DNA from: Ampullaceana balthica
Taxonomy: Eukaryota; Mollusca; Gastropoda; Lymnaeidae
Assembly (NCBI GenBank): GCA_944989445.1
Contig: CALYLW010000010.1
Location: 2,147,234 to 2,211,233 of the forward strand
DNA: 64,000 bases
Reading direction: 5' to 3'
Positions 10,736-22,954 of the stretch are shown here, piece by piece. The notes beneath the pieces were generated by a model. That model saw only the letters and a program-made list of their open reading frames with translations. It did not search any database and had not been told where the DNA came from. The number at the start of each line of letters is the position of its first letter. Within the stretch, counting starts at the first letter, position 1. The translations under genes and the position numbers were made by a program.

Positions 10736-11640
10736 AAAAACGCACCCTATTGTTTTGTTTTTTGTTTTGCATTTTTTTCAATATATTTATGTTGTGTTTA
10801 GTTTATATTGCTTAACACTTTAAAAAAAAAGATTCAAGTGTGCTTATATAAAATAAAATCTTTAATGTTATTATGTGCATTTCTGTTAATTGTGTTAACT
10901 TTGCTTTAATTAAAAACATACTTTTCAAGTACAAAGAGTTTACACATTTATTATTTCATGACTTACATGCAAACTCCGCTTAGAGTTTAAGTTTGACATT
11001 ATCTAATTTTACGAGAAGCTGTGGCCAAGTTACTTTTGATAAACATGTCTTCCTCTAAGAATGGACAACACTTCAAATAGAATGTCGTGATGATAAGATG
11101 ACAGGCTGTTTCACAACTTCCGATTAGCCACTTAACTGGAGTATTAAAACATGGCGCATATATGGATCCCGTTAATTCAAGAAGATTCATTCTTTCGAGA
11201 AATCGGTTAAGTCGTGGTTATTCCATGGCTCTTAAATTGTTTGACGTAATACAGCAAATACGTTCTGCTTTGCTAGAAATGAGGAAGAGAAACGTTTTTC
11301 TTTACATATGCACGTTTAAATAAATAATAATAATACGATGGAAAATTATGTAAGTGACAAAAAATATAATTATTAATGAATTGGACAAAACGAAATTCGA
11401 AAATCCCCCCTGTGCCCCTCAAAGCCTTCTAATTAGTGTCCGAATTTATTTACATTAAATATTTAGCCACTGCCTTGTATGTGGGGTCCCCCAAAGAGGT
11501 TTAAGCCCCTAACCCCAAAACCCTTACAAATTCCTAGCTACGCCACGGGCTACTAGGTATATGGATGAATTATTGACCAAATTTAATATTTTTTTTAAAA
11601 ATTCTAAATGGTAACGAACTCCAATCGTCTGTTCCTTTGG
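10736..11640. other. No confident gene; small minus-strand open stretch
   Basis: A 63-codon minus-strand open frame lies at 10,999-11,190 with less AT bias than its flanks, but the peptide is not recognised and no splice signals stand out. The rest is AT-rich, with a C-rich patch near 11,405-11,540. Confidence 0.3.
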
Positions 11641-11645
11641 GGCAT

Positions 11646-11929
11646 TGTCACGTGAGAAACACGAGTTGAATCAATGAGTTGGATGACGGAGAGGTCACGT
11701 GAGTGAAAGCGGCGGGAAGAAGGTTCGAGATTATGATACGTGGTTGTCAGAAGTTCCGAGGGTAATGGCGGATTTTTGTGTGGTTCAGGACTCCACGTTG
11801 TATAATAGTATACATATTAAAGTTGTTTTATTGAAACCAATGCTTCAGAGGATTATTGGATGCAAGGTTATGTATTGAGAGAACGCCTACAAGATATATT
11901 AATAAGTAAAACATCACAAAGATGTTACA
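11646..11929. mobile_element. Solo LTR (284 bp) with 5-bp target duplication
   Basis: The block starts TGTCACGTGAG and ends GATGTTACA, giving TGT...ACA termini. It is flanked by GGCAT at 11,641-11,645 and again at 11,930-11,934, an exact 5-bp target duplication. No internal retrotransposon sequence is present, so it is a recombination remnant. The orientation is unknown; a TATA-like element and ATTAAA lie on the + strand. Confidence 0.7.
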
Positions 11930-12157
11930 GGCATGGGCCCAAAATGATTTTTTTTACTAACTTTTACAGCTTCATTTCCGATTACATTTTAAACAATTAA
12001 AATAAATATAGACACGCATCTCCATAATGACCTATATTGAAATCTTCAAGCATTATGAAAAGGCATATCCTGCACTAATTTTCCATGGTCACCCTTAATG
12101 TAAATGTATTTCCCATTTGATTTTACACGACCTAATCAAACATTGACAAACAAGATA

Positions 12158-12256
12158 ATCCATCATGATCTAGATTGAAATCAATTGTTGTTTTGAATTG
12201 GTGTTACGCGGGTTCTCAACGCTAGCTGAAATCCTAAGTTTCCGCTGCAAGCGGGT
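12158..12256 (+). mobile_element. Helitron 3' end fragment, same family as 3,382-5,237
   Basis: Closely matches 5,125-5,225, including GATTGAAATCAATTG and TTACGCGGGTTCTCAACGCT. It ends in a perfect hairpin CCGCT-GCA-AGCGG where the Helitron terminal hairpin should be. The last bases before the expected CTAGT are replaced by the SINE that follows. Confidence 0.65.
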
Positions 12257-12540
12257 GGGACGCGGTGGTCGAGTGGCAGCGCACTGGGCTGTCGTATGGT
12301 CACGGGTTCGAATCCGTGTGAAAGCAAGGGTTTGTTCCCAGGACGTCCCTGAGTCACCCAGCTCCAAATGGGTACCTAACACTTGTAGTGTTAGGCGGCT
12401 GGGTAATGCGTGGAACCCACAAAGCCGTGGCCTGTGAACGCTGCATCACTTGCTTGCCAACAGATCATCTGTCATGTCCGTGAACGCAACTATCTTCTGC
12501 GTAGAAGGAGCGTCTGTATAGGTAAGATAAGATATTTAGA
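12257..12540 (+). mobile_element. tRNA-headed SINE, plus strand
   Basis: The head has a polymerase III A box (TGGTCGAGTGGCAGCGCACT) and B box (GGGTTCGAATCC). A body with GAGTCACCCAGCTCCAAATG follows, shared with the SINE at 15,785. A GTGAACGCTGCATCACTTGC motif and a tail ending GGTAAGATAAGATA follow. The tail block TAGAAGGAGCGTCTGTA recurs near 46,872. Confidence 0.75.
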
Positions 12541-13552
12541 GGAAGTTTTAACTATATTTCTATTAAACAAGAATTTATCGCAATATCAACAAAATTCATA
12601 GAACAATCCGTGGTCAATAGCAGTTTTATTATTGTATTAAAAGTTGTTTGTCGAAATGGTTTTGATTAAGATGGTGTCGTTAAGATGGTCCCGAGATCAA
12701 CATGAGTTTTGAAGGTTCTCGAATGATCGTACAAATTGCACTTCAGGACTTCAAATTGAGTTTAAAAAATTCAGGTCCTTTTAAATGTTCCAATAATTTA
12801 GTTTTAAATGAAATTATTTATTATAAAATAAAGAATGCATTTTAACATAAATGCGTTTAAAAATGTGTTGATACTTGTTATGTAGGGGAGGTGATTGTCA
12901 ACGGTTTGCTGTTAATAAAGGAAATGTGTAGAGCAAGAGAACGCTTTGCTGGTAATAAAGGAAATGTGCAGAACAAGAGATTAACACTGACCTAGTGGCT
13001 AAGCAACAACTTCCTCAGACATATCTCAAATGAACAACTGGCTCGCTGACGTTTACACTGACATCCTGTTTCCTGTTGCACTCAATAAGCATACTAGCGT
13101 ATTTCAAGCTTCTAAAAATGTCCAATACTTGATTTTAATGTTAGTGATTTGTTTTGTTTTTTTCCAATAGTTTTTTGTTTCATGTTGTTTTGTGGGTGGG
13201 GTTTTTATTTTATTTTGATGCAACTTTTAATTTTGTTTTGAGATTATCACGAATTTAAATCTTATGTATAATTACGTTTTAGAACAGATGATTTTGTTCC
13301 CCTTCTTCTCGCGCTACAGTAGCAGGAAGGTCATTTTGTGGGAATTGTTTATGCAATTTCGAAATGAATACACTGACTGCGCTGGAAGGAAAACATATTC
13401 CGTTACCTAAATTCGTAGGTGTCAATTTTAAACTTTTAGATATTCTTTTGACATAATGACATGGTGTTATTACCAGTAGTAGACAGTTGACCTAATCTTA
13501 TTGACATGATGGCATCATATTACCAGAAATAGGTAACTGGACTAATTATTTC
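12541..13552. other. No gene; one short direct duplication
   Basis: A short imperfect duplication around 12,898-12,985 repeats TTTGCTGTTAATAAAGGAAATGTG. Otherwise AT-rich DNA without recognised content. Confidence 0.4.
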
Positions 13553-14290
13553 AAAGTTCAAGCGCATTATATTGAACAACCTTTCTGTCGCGCAATAAGG
13601 TGCGTATTTTACTGACAACACTTTTTATAAACATTTTCCTGATCGGTGCGCATTATATTAAACATGTTTTACGACACAACTACAATTTTGTATTTTTGGA
13701 TGGTCTTGCGCTGCGTATTATAATGAATATTCTTTTAGTTACGTCTCATACATAAAGGATTTATAGTCAAAAACTTGGTTTTTTACCTTTTTTATTATTA
13801 AATCCTTTATATTAACTCATGGTGTCTGGTTGCTTGCTTGATTGCTTGTCGCCAAAATTTTGGATCGATTTTTAACCCACTTCATCGTAAGCTAGCGAGC
13901 TGAAATTTAGCAGGCAGTTTGTTGGCGATAATAAAAACTAGGTATCAATATTTCAGGTCGATCACATGTACCGTAATTGAATTATTGATTTTTTAGATTA
14001 TTTTATGTATTCCTATGTATCATGTTATTTTTTTAGATAGAGTGTAAGGGTGCGCATTGTATTGAACAACCTTTCTGTCGCACAATTAGGTGTGTATTTT
14101 ATTGACAACACTTTTTATAAACATATTCCTGATCGGTGCGCATTATATTAAACACGTTTTACGAGACATCACTACAATTTTGTATTTTTTAATGTTCTTG
14201 CGCTGCGTATTATTATGAACATTCTTTTAGTTACGTCTCGTACAAAAAGGATTTATAGTGAAAATCTTGTTTTTTTACGTTTTTTTAAAT
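13553..14290 (-). repeat. Family A ~500-bp repeat, about 1.5 units, inverted
   Basis: Reverse complement of the 1,397-3,108 array. TGCGCATTATATTAAACATG, TACGTCTCATACATAAAGGA, TTTTAACCCACTT and TTTCAGGTCGATCACATG all appear in the expected order. Confidence 0.88.
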
Positions 14291-14439
14291 TATTTTTTTT
14301 TAGCATTGAGCAACTGGATTAATTGAATGACCCTTCAAACCATTTAATCCAATTTAAAATATGTAATCAATTTGAGAACTTTCTTTGCTTTAACCGAAAT
14401 ATGTTGTTGTTTATATTCCTGTGTGTCGGTTTCAACCAG

Positions 14440-14543
14440 TTGCCAAAGCAATACAGCACAAAGTCAAGGAAGCCATGATTATCCAACATCAGACCACCAA
14501 GAAGAATGACCTCAAAGGACACCAACGGCACTTTTTACGCTAA
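14440..14543 (+). CDS. Candidate terminal exon, gene unidentified
   Basis: A pyrimidine-rich tract ending CAACCAG precedes 14,440. From there one frame is open for 33 codons (AKAIQHKVKEAMIIQHQTTK...) to TAA at 14,541-14,543. The lysine- and glutamine-rich peptide and lower AT content are exon-like, but no partner exon and no homology were recognised. Confidence 0.22.
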
Positions 14544-15784
14544 CGGTGTTTAAATAATTGGTAACGTGAAGTGCAATAAGAGTGTGCTGACGGGTGCTTA
14601 ATAATAATTTGTTTTTGTTTTTAAAGTGTCACAATTTATTTTGTTAGTTGGTTAGAGATGATGTTTATGATTCATAGAACGATACTTTGAATCTTTATAA
14701 GATTCTGAATTTGATTTATACTAAAAGTTCCCAAAGTTGAATAAGATTTCCCTTATCAGATAAAAATAACAACGATTAATTTTGCAGATCATCCAACATG
14801 CCCCTCCCCCCCAAAAAAAAATATGTATAGGGATCCGCGGCACCCCAGGGCGCTGGTTTAAGAACTACATACTAATTTACCTTCATAGTCTTTTAAGATT
14901 ATATGAAAGACCAAAGAATATGAGAATAACATCACTGGAAATGTTTACATTACATGCAGATATATACACAATATCAATATTCATTTTTTAATTTTTACAT
15001 ATTAACAGGTGCTGCTTAGGGTTCAGTTTTTTAAATTCCAGCAACTCCCTAGTGGCCAGTTTGCAAATTTTCCAAACAGCACCTTGGTCAACTGAAATTA
15101 GCTGTGCAATTGATTTGAGTTACAAGCAATTTTTACTTAGAAAGAGTATCAGCTGTAATGCTTGTCCTTGTTTCATTGTAATATTTCTGGAAACATTTCT
15201 TTGACTCTGGCATTAAAAAGATAGGTATTGGCAAGATATTTATTTCCTGTAACAAGAAAGTTGGTAAATAAAACTGAAACTAAAATTCCGATTCCAATAA
15301 CAAATTAATTGGTAACGGATTTTGTGATTCATCCCCTTTACTTTACTTGTTTATAAGCAGTTGTATTTTTTGCATTAAAATCTGTTTATTGTTATCATTG
15401 AACCTACTACTTTAAAATAAATAATTGGATCTAGCACAGATTGCCACAGAGTGGTGGCCGAAAAAATGAGTGTTGATCCGAATATCTATACTATTTCAAA
15501 AACGGTGAATACGTTTTTAAAAACAAATTTGTTGAGTTAGACTAGTCTTAGTACTAGCACTATCACCCTCAAGTTCAGTCACAGGAAAAGCTTTTTCATT
15601 AAGTTTCTTTAAAAATGTATCCACTTAATATTTTAAAAAGTCAAAGTAGAGATGAATTATTTTTATTAGCCTGCTAAAGAGAATACTTTATGAGCGGATG
15701 GTAAACGAAAAATGGTTTAGATATCGCTCCAGTAACGGTAGTGAGAGAAAAACAAAGGACGTGGCATCATCGAAATACATCACT
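14544..15784. other. AT-rich, nothing recognised
   Basis: No coding or terminal-repeat structure could be supported here. Confidence 0.4.
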
Positions 15785-15966
15785 TATTGTCACACTCGAC
15801 TTTTACTATCAGCCACCTTAGTTTCCGAACTAGTGTCAGTTATTCATTCGGAGCTGGGTGGACTCAGGGCACCCTTAGGCACGGGAGTAAATTCCTGCCT
15901 TCACAGAGAACCCGCGACTCTCGGTACACCAGCCTAGCGCGCATTTATCTCGACCACTGTGCCCAA
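15785..15966 (-). mobile_element. tRNA-headed SINE, minus strand
   Basis: On the minus strand it begins GGGCACAGTGGTCGAGATAA, contains GAGAGTCGCGGGTTCT (B-box position, diverged) and then CCACCCAGCTCCGAATGA. That block matches the body of the SINE at 12,257, so it is the same family but more decayed. Confidence 0.65.
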
Positions 15967-16169
15967 TTTTGTGAAGTCTATTCTTTCGGTGTTTAATGAA
16001 GCATTATTAATTGACACTCTGATGGACTTCTTGCGATTTCATTTTTGAATCCGAATTACTTTTTTTAAATCCTTATTTTCAAAAAAAACAAAAAACGACA
16101 AAGGTAGTTTGATCACTGGAACTGTTTATATGCAGTCTGGATAGGAAAAGAATCAGAATTTTTAAATAC

Positions 16170-16740
16170 AGTGGTAACTCGAGATACGAATGCTTCAAGT
16201 TACGAAAAATTTAAGATACGAAAGGCCGCTCGAAGATGGAAATGAAAGGGGAAACAGAAAATTAGAAAGCGAAAAACACATTTTTTTTTGTAATCATAAA
16301 AAGCAAGCATATTTTTTTTTAAAGTTAAAGTGTTATCTTACCTATGTTTAGTGTACAGTTGTACTAATTGTAAGTTTTTAGTTAGCATTAATTCATGCAA
16401 ATTTTGTACATGATGTATTATTTTCATAAAGTTAATTGTTTCTTACGTAGTCGCGTAATGTTTTCTGCCATCCTTTCTCCGCCCCTACCACATCCTCTAT
16501 CACCTCAATACATCGCCTAACTCGAAAGGTCAAAGTTCACAGACGTGTACATATTATTTTTTTATTTATTTTATTTTGTTTTCCTTGTTTTATTATTTAA
16601 TAGATTTATATTAAGTACTTTAAAGGATTGAAGAATCTGACTTTGTTTTTCTCTGCTTTTACATGGTATTTTTATTTTGTTTTTTTGTTTCTGTTCGAAA
16701 TTCAAATATATAAAATTCGAAAGCCACCCTGGTACGCAGG
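16170..16740. mobile_element. Pogo/Tigger-like MITE, truncated copy
   Basis: Begins TACAGTGGTAACTCGAGATA and continues with CGAATGCTTCAAG, as in the complete copy at 27,494-28,125. Shared internal blocks include CCTAACTCGAAAGGT (16,516) and GGATTGAAGAATC. The right terminal repeat is degraded near 16,720-16,738 (CGAAAGCCACCCTGG). Confidence 0.6.
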
Positions 16741-17714
16741 AGTTTGAAATATATTTGTTTATGTTTAAAGAAATTGGCAGTAACTGAGTTAAAAAGGAAA
16801 GTATATAAAAGGAGAACAAAAATAATATGCAAATTAGTTGCATAGTTAAGGGAATGTATTAGTATTTTTAAAAACAAACTATAGATTACTGTTTTTGTTA
16901 AATATATTTTTTAGAAAGGAAATTTCTTAAAAAGACTAGTATGATTAGTGAATTTATTTAAATAGAAATTCAAATTCCATAAAAAAAATACTTTCAAATT
17001 TATGCTTTCCATTACATTTGATAGTTGCTCGAACAATAATAAATCAAATGACGTAAAAGTGACGTTAACATTTCTGTTCAAAGAAAGTGAAACATTTGTC
17101 GAACAAAGAAATTTGCTACAAAAAGGTATTAGGCCCAACGTGGTCTATGGTGGCAACATATTCTTCTTTTTTAAGATTCTTTTATTCCCTCAAAGGTATT
17201 TTGAAATTTAGTAGTACCATTGAAGAGGTTTGCCAGATCATGGTGTAACCTTAATTGTGCACCTTAATTGTGTATCACCAAGTCATAATGTCACCAGTTT
17301 AGGGGGTAAAATAAATCAGGGTATAATCAACTGACTATTGATTTTGGGAGCACCAAAAAGGGCGACACGAAAATTTTACTGTACAGTAAAAAAAAAGGAA
17401 CACATTTGATGATGATGTTATCGAGTTTGTCCATATGCATGTATACTTAAACGAGACTTGCGATTGCTCTGACAGTGCTTGGAGCTCAATTTGTGTATAA
17501 GTGTTCAGTCTCAAACTGATCACAAACTGGACACTCGAGATAAGCTCGCCGCTTTTACTGTTATGACGTACAGAGGTGACACACTCGGAACACGAATACT
17601 ATTGAAACGAGCACAATACACATGCAGCACCCAATAAAATTGTCAAAACATTTTGTTGTGTTTTTTTTTGCGTCTTATTTTTCTATTAAAAATTTAGACA
17701 TGACTAAAACTCAT
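16741..17714. other. No gene recognised
   Basis: AT-rich with poly-A runs. The open frames on both strands around 16,900-17,520 overlap each other and show no known domain. Confidence 0.4.
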
Positions 17715-18190
17715 CACGAAAGTTGGATAGCGAGACAGCAACCTTATTTTTCATAAAATAACAACATGGGGTAATTGAGAAAAAAAATCTAGCTTCTTCA
17801 AAAATAAACCTTGACATGTGCACATGCGCGCACACACAATCATGCATACATACACACAAAGCATGACTTAAAAAATATACACAAAATAAACCTCATCAAA
17901 TAAACAAGTGCATTTCTCACAAATTAATATATGCTCAAATTTTCAACAGTGCACACGCTTAAATTCCTTAGATACCTTAAATATTTCAATTTTTTCAGAT
18001 GTAGTTGTAAGTGAGTCTGTCAATACTATTAAAAGTAATTTATTACATTGATTTTATCTGCAGCTATACGCGTACCCGTATAAACATTTAAAAAAAATAA
18101 TCAAATGACGTCACGTCGTGAAAGCGAGAAGCACGCTCTGTTAATCTCGACAATAAACATTTCATTATCTATTTTACGGTGGTACATACC
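17715..18190 (+). repeat. Dispersed repeat with CA-rich stretch and CRE palindrome
   Basis: The opening GTTGGATAGCGAGACAGCAACC recurs in variant form at 18,776, and each is followed by CA-rich DNA. The end (18,100-18,190) contains TGACGTCA and a GAAGCACGCTCTGTTAATCTC block that recurs in variant form at 24,164 (plus) and 28,470-28,560 (minus). Confidence 0.5.
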
Positions 18191-18207
18191 ATACAAATAT
18201 AAAAGTA

Positions 18208-18704
18208 CTAGACGCCCCGTGGCGTAGCATACGCCGCAGACTTGCTCATGGAGAGTTCTTTTATCCCATTTAATGCACTTTTTAGGGCGCCTATGGCGCC
18301 CACCTTTTTCAAAAGCCCAACTAACTTGTCCTTGTTTGATCAATACGAAATTTTAAACTTTCTGAAATGCACACAAAGTATTTTATAATATGGGTTGTAG
18401 GGCGGCTATAGCGCCCCCTTTGTTTTTTTTATGTTATAATTAACCATAACCAAATCCTCTTTTTCACATTGTTCCCTTTTCCAAAATTGAAATAATTTTA
18501 CATTGCTCCCTTTTCCAAAATTAAAATATCAGCGAAAACAATGACGTCATATAATTTTTTTTTACAGCGCATATTTAATTTGCACACCTTTTGATGCATT
18601 GGTGCAGTAATTTGGTGCGCTGTTTTCTAAAATTAGTATCTGTTGCACATGCAGCTTATTGTTGCCTCGCAGGGTCTGACCACGAAGCGAATTATATATA
18701 TAGA
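18208..18704 (-). mobile_element. Short non-autonomous Helitron, minus strand (497 bp)
   Basis: Read on the minus strand, it starts A|TCTATATATATAATTCGC (5' end at 18,704). It ends with a GC hairpin containing TGCGGCGTATGCTACGCCAC, then GGGGCGTCTAG|T at 18,208. Both ends match Helitron rules (TC start, hairpin then CTAG, insertion between A and T). Inside are GC hairpins such as GGGCGCC-TAT-GGCGCCC near 18,283. No protein. Related 3' ends occur at 47,547 and 55,690. Confidence 0.72.
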
Positions 18705-18759
18705 TTCCGTTTAGGGGTTTCATCTCCTTTTAGAGATTTAGAGTATGGGGCCTAGGCAG

Positions 18760-18925
18760 AAGCGTGCTTCCTAAAAGTGGATAACGAGAAAGCAACCATC
18801 TACTTAATGCATACACAAAAACACACACATACACACACATGTACGCATGCACACACACACACACACGCACACATAAACAAACTAATTTAAAAAAGCAAAT
18901 ACATAATATTTTGTTGAGTAGTCGA
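18760..18925 (+). repeat. CA-rich repeat block, partner of 17,715
   Basis: Contains GTGGATAACGAGAAAGCAACC and a long imperfect (CA)n run (18,815-18,870), repeating the arrangement at 17,715-17,900. Confidence 0.6.
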
Positions 18926-19023
18926 GAACACTGCAAGCATTACAAACTTTTATTTACGAACGTAATTTCTCAGCCTAAAAATCATATTTTGCTCTATAAA
19001 TGCTGTACCAATCTAAGAAAAGT

Positions 19024-19527
19024 AGGGCTGTTATCGATTAATTTAAATTTAATTGTTAACTTTTGAAAAATTATTGATTAATTAATCGATAATTTCGATT
19101 AAAGCCAAAAATATAAATTTATGACGTCATAAAACTGAACATTTGAAGGGAAGTAACAAAAACAGGTAATTGACTTTTTAAAAAATTTTATTGAGTTTTG
19201 TCCCCTGTTTCCCGGCACTGATAGTGTCAGCCATTTTTACAACGTTTTTATTAAAACTTGCTTTCGATCCTTTCTGTCCACATTTTTTAAAAAGTTTCTG
19301 CCGGTCCACATAAAATAAAAAATAAATTGTAATATACGCGGGAGATGTTTGTTAGGAAAAAAATATATATAAATTATTTATTACTACAAATTTTAAAAAA
19401 ATAGTATAAATATTTTCTTAAATTTTAATCGAATTTTTTATCGATTAAAATTATTTTAATTGATATTTAATCGATAACGTTTTTAACGATTAATCGAGAA
19501 ATTAATCGATAATTTCCGCAGCCGTGA
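19024..19527. mobile_element. hAT-type MITE with 8-bp target duplication
   Basis: Starts AGGGCTGTTATCGATTAAT and ends with ATTAATCGATAATTTCCGCAGCC plus GTGA. The 8-bp sequence AGAAAAGT flanks both sides (19,016-19,023 and 19,528-19,535). The ends are packed with TAATCGAT palindromes. It is the same family as the longer element at 34,723, which keeps transposase remnants. Confidence 0.78.
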
Positions 19528-19639
19528 AGAAAAGTAAATTCATGTTTTGAACTCATATATGTAATGGGCACGCTTTCTTTTCACAGGGATCCTTATTTTT
19601 AAAAATCCATATAATGCCTCACAGATTCCTCACAAATTG

Positions 19640-19900
19640 TGTATTTAACTTAAAATCATGTTAAAAAACTTCGCTTGGTCATTTCCTCCCAGTAATGACG
19701 AAGCACACTTTGGCAGATACTTGCATAGCTTAAACATACGAATGATCCTCACTGGGGTTGACCAATCACAGTTTATGGTTGGCAAGCGAGGATGGTGCAG
19801 GGTTGGGGGCAGGTAACAACAACCGCACTGCACATGTTTCGAGACCATCAATGCGTATTGCGTTCTTATTTATTCGTGCTACTGTTGTGTCCCTTCTTTC
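19640..19900 (-). repeat. Dispersed repeat fragment related to 47,696
   Basis: On the minus strand, GTTGTTACCTGCCCCC and ACCATAAACTGTGATTGG match 47,696-47,790 inside the Helitron there. It is probably a truncated Helitron copy without recognised ends. Confidence 0.5.
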
Positions 19901-21350
19901 CCCCCTTTCTTTGCACTATCTATGAGCAAATTTGTGGCGTAATGCTTACTCCGCGGATAAATTACATTTCATAAGGAATTTTTACTAATTTTGAAATTTA
20001 GCAATATATAGGTTAAAAGTGTTTTTTTTATCAATTTACAACCACATTATTTAAGGAATTAACCTTAAAAAAATCTAAGTATACGTTAAATGTCACAGCA
20101 GCATTGTTGAAAATGGACTTTTCTGTATTATTTATCAATCATCAATTTTAACAAAAGACCAACGTAGGGCAGTTGAGAACATCACAAGTATGTTGATATA
20201 GTTTGTTTCTTGTATCGTAGATTCTTGGCTTTGAAAAAACAAGTCTTGCTCTTTTATACTCTGCTACAATGACAAATTCCATATTACTAATATGGCATAA
20301 GCGAATAGTAACGATACTGTAAAAATTGTTATTGTTCCTTATTTTAGTGTCTAATCTTGGTGGGGTTTTTTTTCAACATAAAAAGTCTTTATACTTTTGT
20401 TGATTGTTGCATTAAAAAACTCATATCCATCAAGAAAGCTGCTTTGTTGGTTCTTTTTGTAATGATAATGGTATTTATCTTACACAAATCTCAAATAGAC
20501 ACTTCTGGAGCGTGAAATAATATATATTTTAATTCACGGAGCGTATATTTCTCAAAGGCAGTGTATTGATTAATTGTACAAAGGATTTAAAACCTCTCTT
20601 GTCTAGAGCCTATCCTTTTATTGAAAACTCTGTTGTTTTTCGACAAATTGCCTTGTTCACCCGTTGTCAGTATTTTTACCCTGAGATAAGAGACTTTGTT
20701 TGAGAAAATGCAACATAAAGTTACCCATGAGTGAAAACGGGAGATGGCAAATAAATGCCCAGTGTGTCGAATGTCTGTACCTGACTTTTTTTGATTGTCA
20801 TTGCAAATGCCAGTCTTAATGAGAATTGCTTGTGTCTTTATATAAAGGGAATGTCAGGGTCACGTGGTACAAGAATAACTCATCGACTGGATACCCTCGT
20901 ACCTTCAAGAGAACCAGTTAGTGTTATGCATACATTATTAACACCCCTTTATCAATAGTAGATTAGTTAGATATAATATTGCTAAAAAGCTCAAAAGCTG
21001 TAAGCAAAACTATTTAACTATTTACAAATGTGAATAACAAAGAACTATGTATTTTGCATGACACCTAATAAGCAAAGCTTGTCAAAGGATAAAACAAAAT
21101 ATTTAAGTATTAACAGTTAATCGTATTTACAATTTAATAGACATGTTTAACAATAATTTGAATTATTAAAATAAATGTTTTTATAATTGTCACATGAGCA
21201 CCATTTCCAGATCTAATTTTAAAAAAAAATGTGTTCAATTTTAGTCTAAGGCACATACAAAATATTACATTTAAATACAATCAAACACAAATTAAAGGGA
21301 GGGCGGTCCAATTTTTATGTTATTTTTAAAAATAAAAAAATATACGTGGT
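19901..21350. other. No gene; one old repeat copy at ~21,013
   Basis: Minus-strand 21,013-21,190 matches parts of the two-unit repeat at 29,035-29,568 (CTATTTACAAATRTGAATAA and the following bases). The rest is unassigned AT-rich DNA. Confidence 0.4.
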
Positions 21351-21357
21351 CCTAGAG

Positions 21358-22858
21358 CGGGGGTGGCAAAACATTTTGCTTGGAGGGCCATATTCCATGA
21401 AGTAAAGATATTCGGGGACCGGATTAAGATTATAAATACAAACGATATACATTGAGAAGTTTTATTTAAAAACTTGAATGTGAAACTGAGATCTTGACTC
21501 CAGTAAATAGGAGAGGCTCAGTGCCACTGGCTTAAATACGTATGATATCACGCAGGTGAGAGTCACTTAGACTCGCCCTCACACGTCACTTGTTAAAATT
21601 CATGACCGAGAATGTCTAGCCAAGCAAGCTGGAAATTGTCTCAGCGAATGTTTGAATCTCTAGGAATCTTTATACTTGTTCCAGTTGACGGTAGAAGTCA
21701 GCTAGAGAAAGCTGTTGTCGTCTGCTGAGACATTCAGCATCAATTTGCTACTCAATGAGTTCCAGCTGTAGATGGCCCGGAGAATCATTTCGGTTTACAG
21801 GAAAAGGTAAAGACAAAAAAACACGATTTTCTTTTTTCAATAGTTTCATATTCCTGAAAGCATCTTTGAAATTCATCAGCCAGATATGTGATATCGGAAA
21901 CTTACATCTGCTTTTGTTCATTGAAGTTTCATTCTGGAAAACGTGTCATGATTTTCTATAGTGAAGGAAAATGCGTTTTATTAGGCTGCATTTGAGACAG
22001 TTGCTTTGAAAAAGATATAGCTTGCTTCCAAAAGGCCTTTATATGTTATTATAATTTATAATAGCTTACCACTGAATTTGGCCTTTTAAAACATGTAAAA
22101 AGAATATTTAGATTTTTTGTCACATCAACTAAAAATGCATAATCTGACGCCAATCAGGATCAGATAAATCTGGGATTGGTTGTTCCTTATCTTCCATGCG
22201 TTGCCCAGTTTCATTTTTAAGTGTATAGAAGCGCAACACTGAAGTGCTGTCTCACAACTGACCCATCTTACATCATTGTGATGCCAAAAAAATCTTTGTA
22301 TTCTCTCTGGATGTCAAGAAGAAACTGCTGAAACTGGCGGTGAAACAGGGCTTTACAGCGAATGGCGTCGGTAGCTTATATCAATGGTTTAATGACATTA
22401 TCAGATCTAATATGTTTGGCACAAATAAATTGTTGAATGATACAGTGAAGTATCAAAGCTTTGCCACCCTCTTCACTGACTTTATTTCAGACAAGTGTTG
22501 CTAGTCGGCTATGCTCACCCGTCATGGTTGGGACATCACCAGCAATTCCAGAAATTTTTATCCATGGAAATTTAATGTAATTGACAGCAGAACAAAGACA
22601 CTATAATAATCCGTTCCTCTTGTTTGGTATTTAAGACTCTGAAGGTCATGTAAGTGGTAAACAATAAAAAGTAATCGATTTTTTCCTGCATGGGAAGAAT
22701 TGTAAACAGCACAAAATTTCGACTTTTCTTATAAATATAATAATGTCTTTACAGAAAAAATACATCGGTCAAGTAATTATTTAAGATGAGGCCGCGGGCC
22801 AGTTAAAATTTAAGCGCGAGCATTGTTAGGCTCGCGGGCCGGACTTTGGACACACTTG
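21358..22858 (-). mobile_element. Decayed hAT transposon (1.5 kb)
   Basis: The left end is CGGGGGTGGCAAAACATTTTG and the right end TTTGGACACACTTG, forming an imperfect inverted repeat with adjoining GGGCC blocks. Flanking octamers TCCTAGAG (21,350-21,357) and TCTTAGAG (22,859-22,866) are an 8-bp target duplication with one change, as expected of hAT. It carries a broken transposase on the minus strand. Confidence 0.72.
21480..22560 (-). pseudogene. hAT transposase remnant (GTF2IRD2/ZBED-like)
   Basis: The minus-strand translation in shifting frames gives recognisable hAT transposase segments. VPTMTGEHSRLATLV and NKVSEEGGKALILHCI lie around 22,545-22,440, then KALFHRQFQQFLLDIQREYK around 22,360-22,300. 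These correspond to the catalytic-core region of the hAT group that includes the domesticated GTF2IRD2 and ZBED5 proteins. Stops and frameshifts interrupt it, so it is not functional. It belongs to the element at 21,358-22,858. Exact limits are uncertain. Confidence 0.75.
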
Positions 22859-22954
22859 TCTTAGAGTTCAAAGAAAACCCAACGCTAAAGCGAAGCATGC
22901 ATTGGCAAACTTCATTTGCATTTATACAAAAATGGCCATATAGTTTAATTTTAA

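Noticed and set aside
12257..12330. Functional tRNA gene
   Set aside because: A and B boxes are present but no cloverleaf forms, and a SINE body with tail follows. The heads at 9,600-9,652 and 15,905-15,966 are rejected for the same reason.
18839..19066. Open frames through the CA microsatellite on either strand
   Set aside because: Alternating His/Thr or Cys/Val runs come from the dinucleotide repeat and not from a protein.
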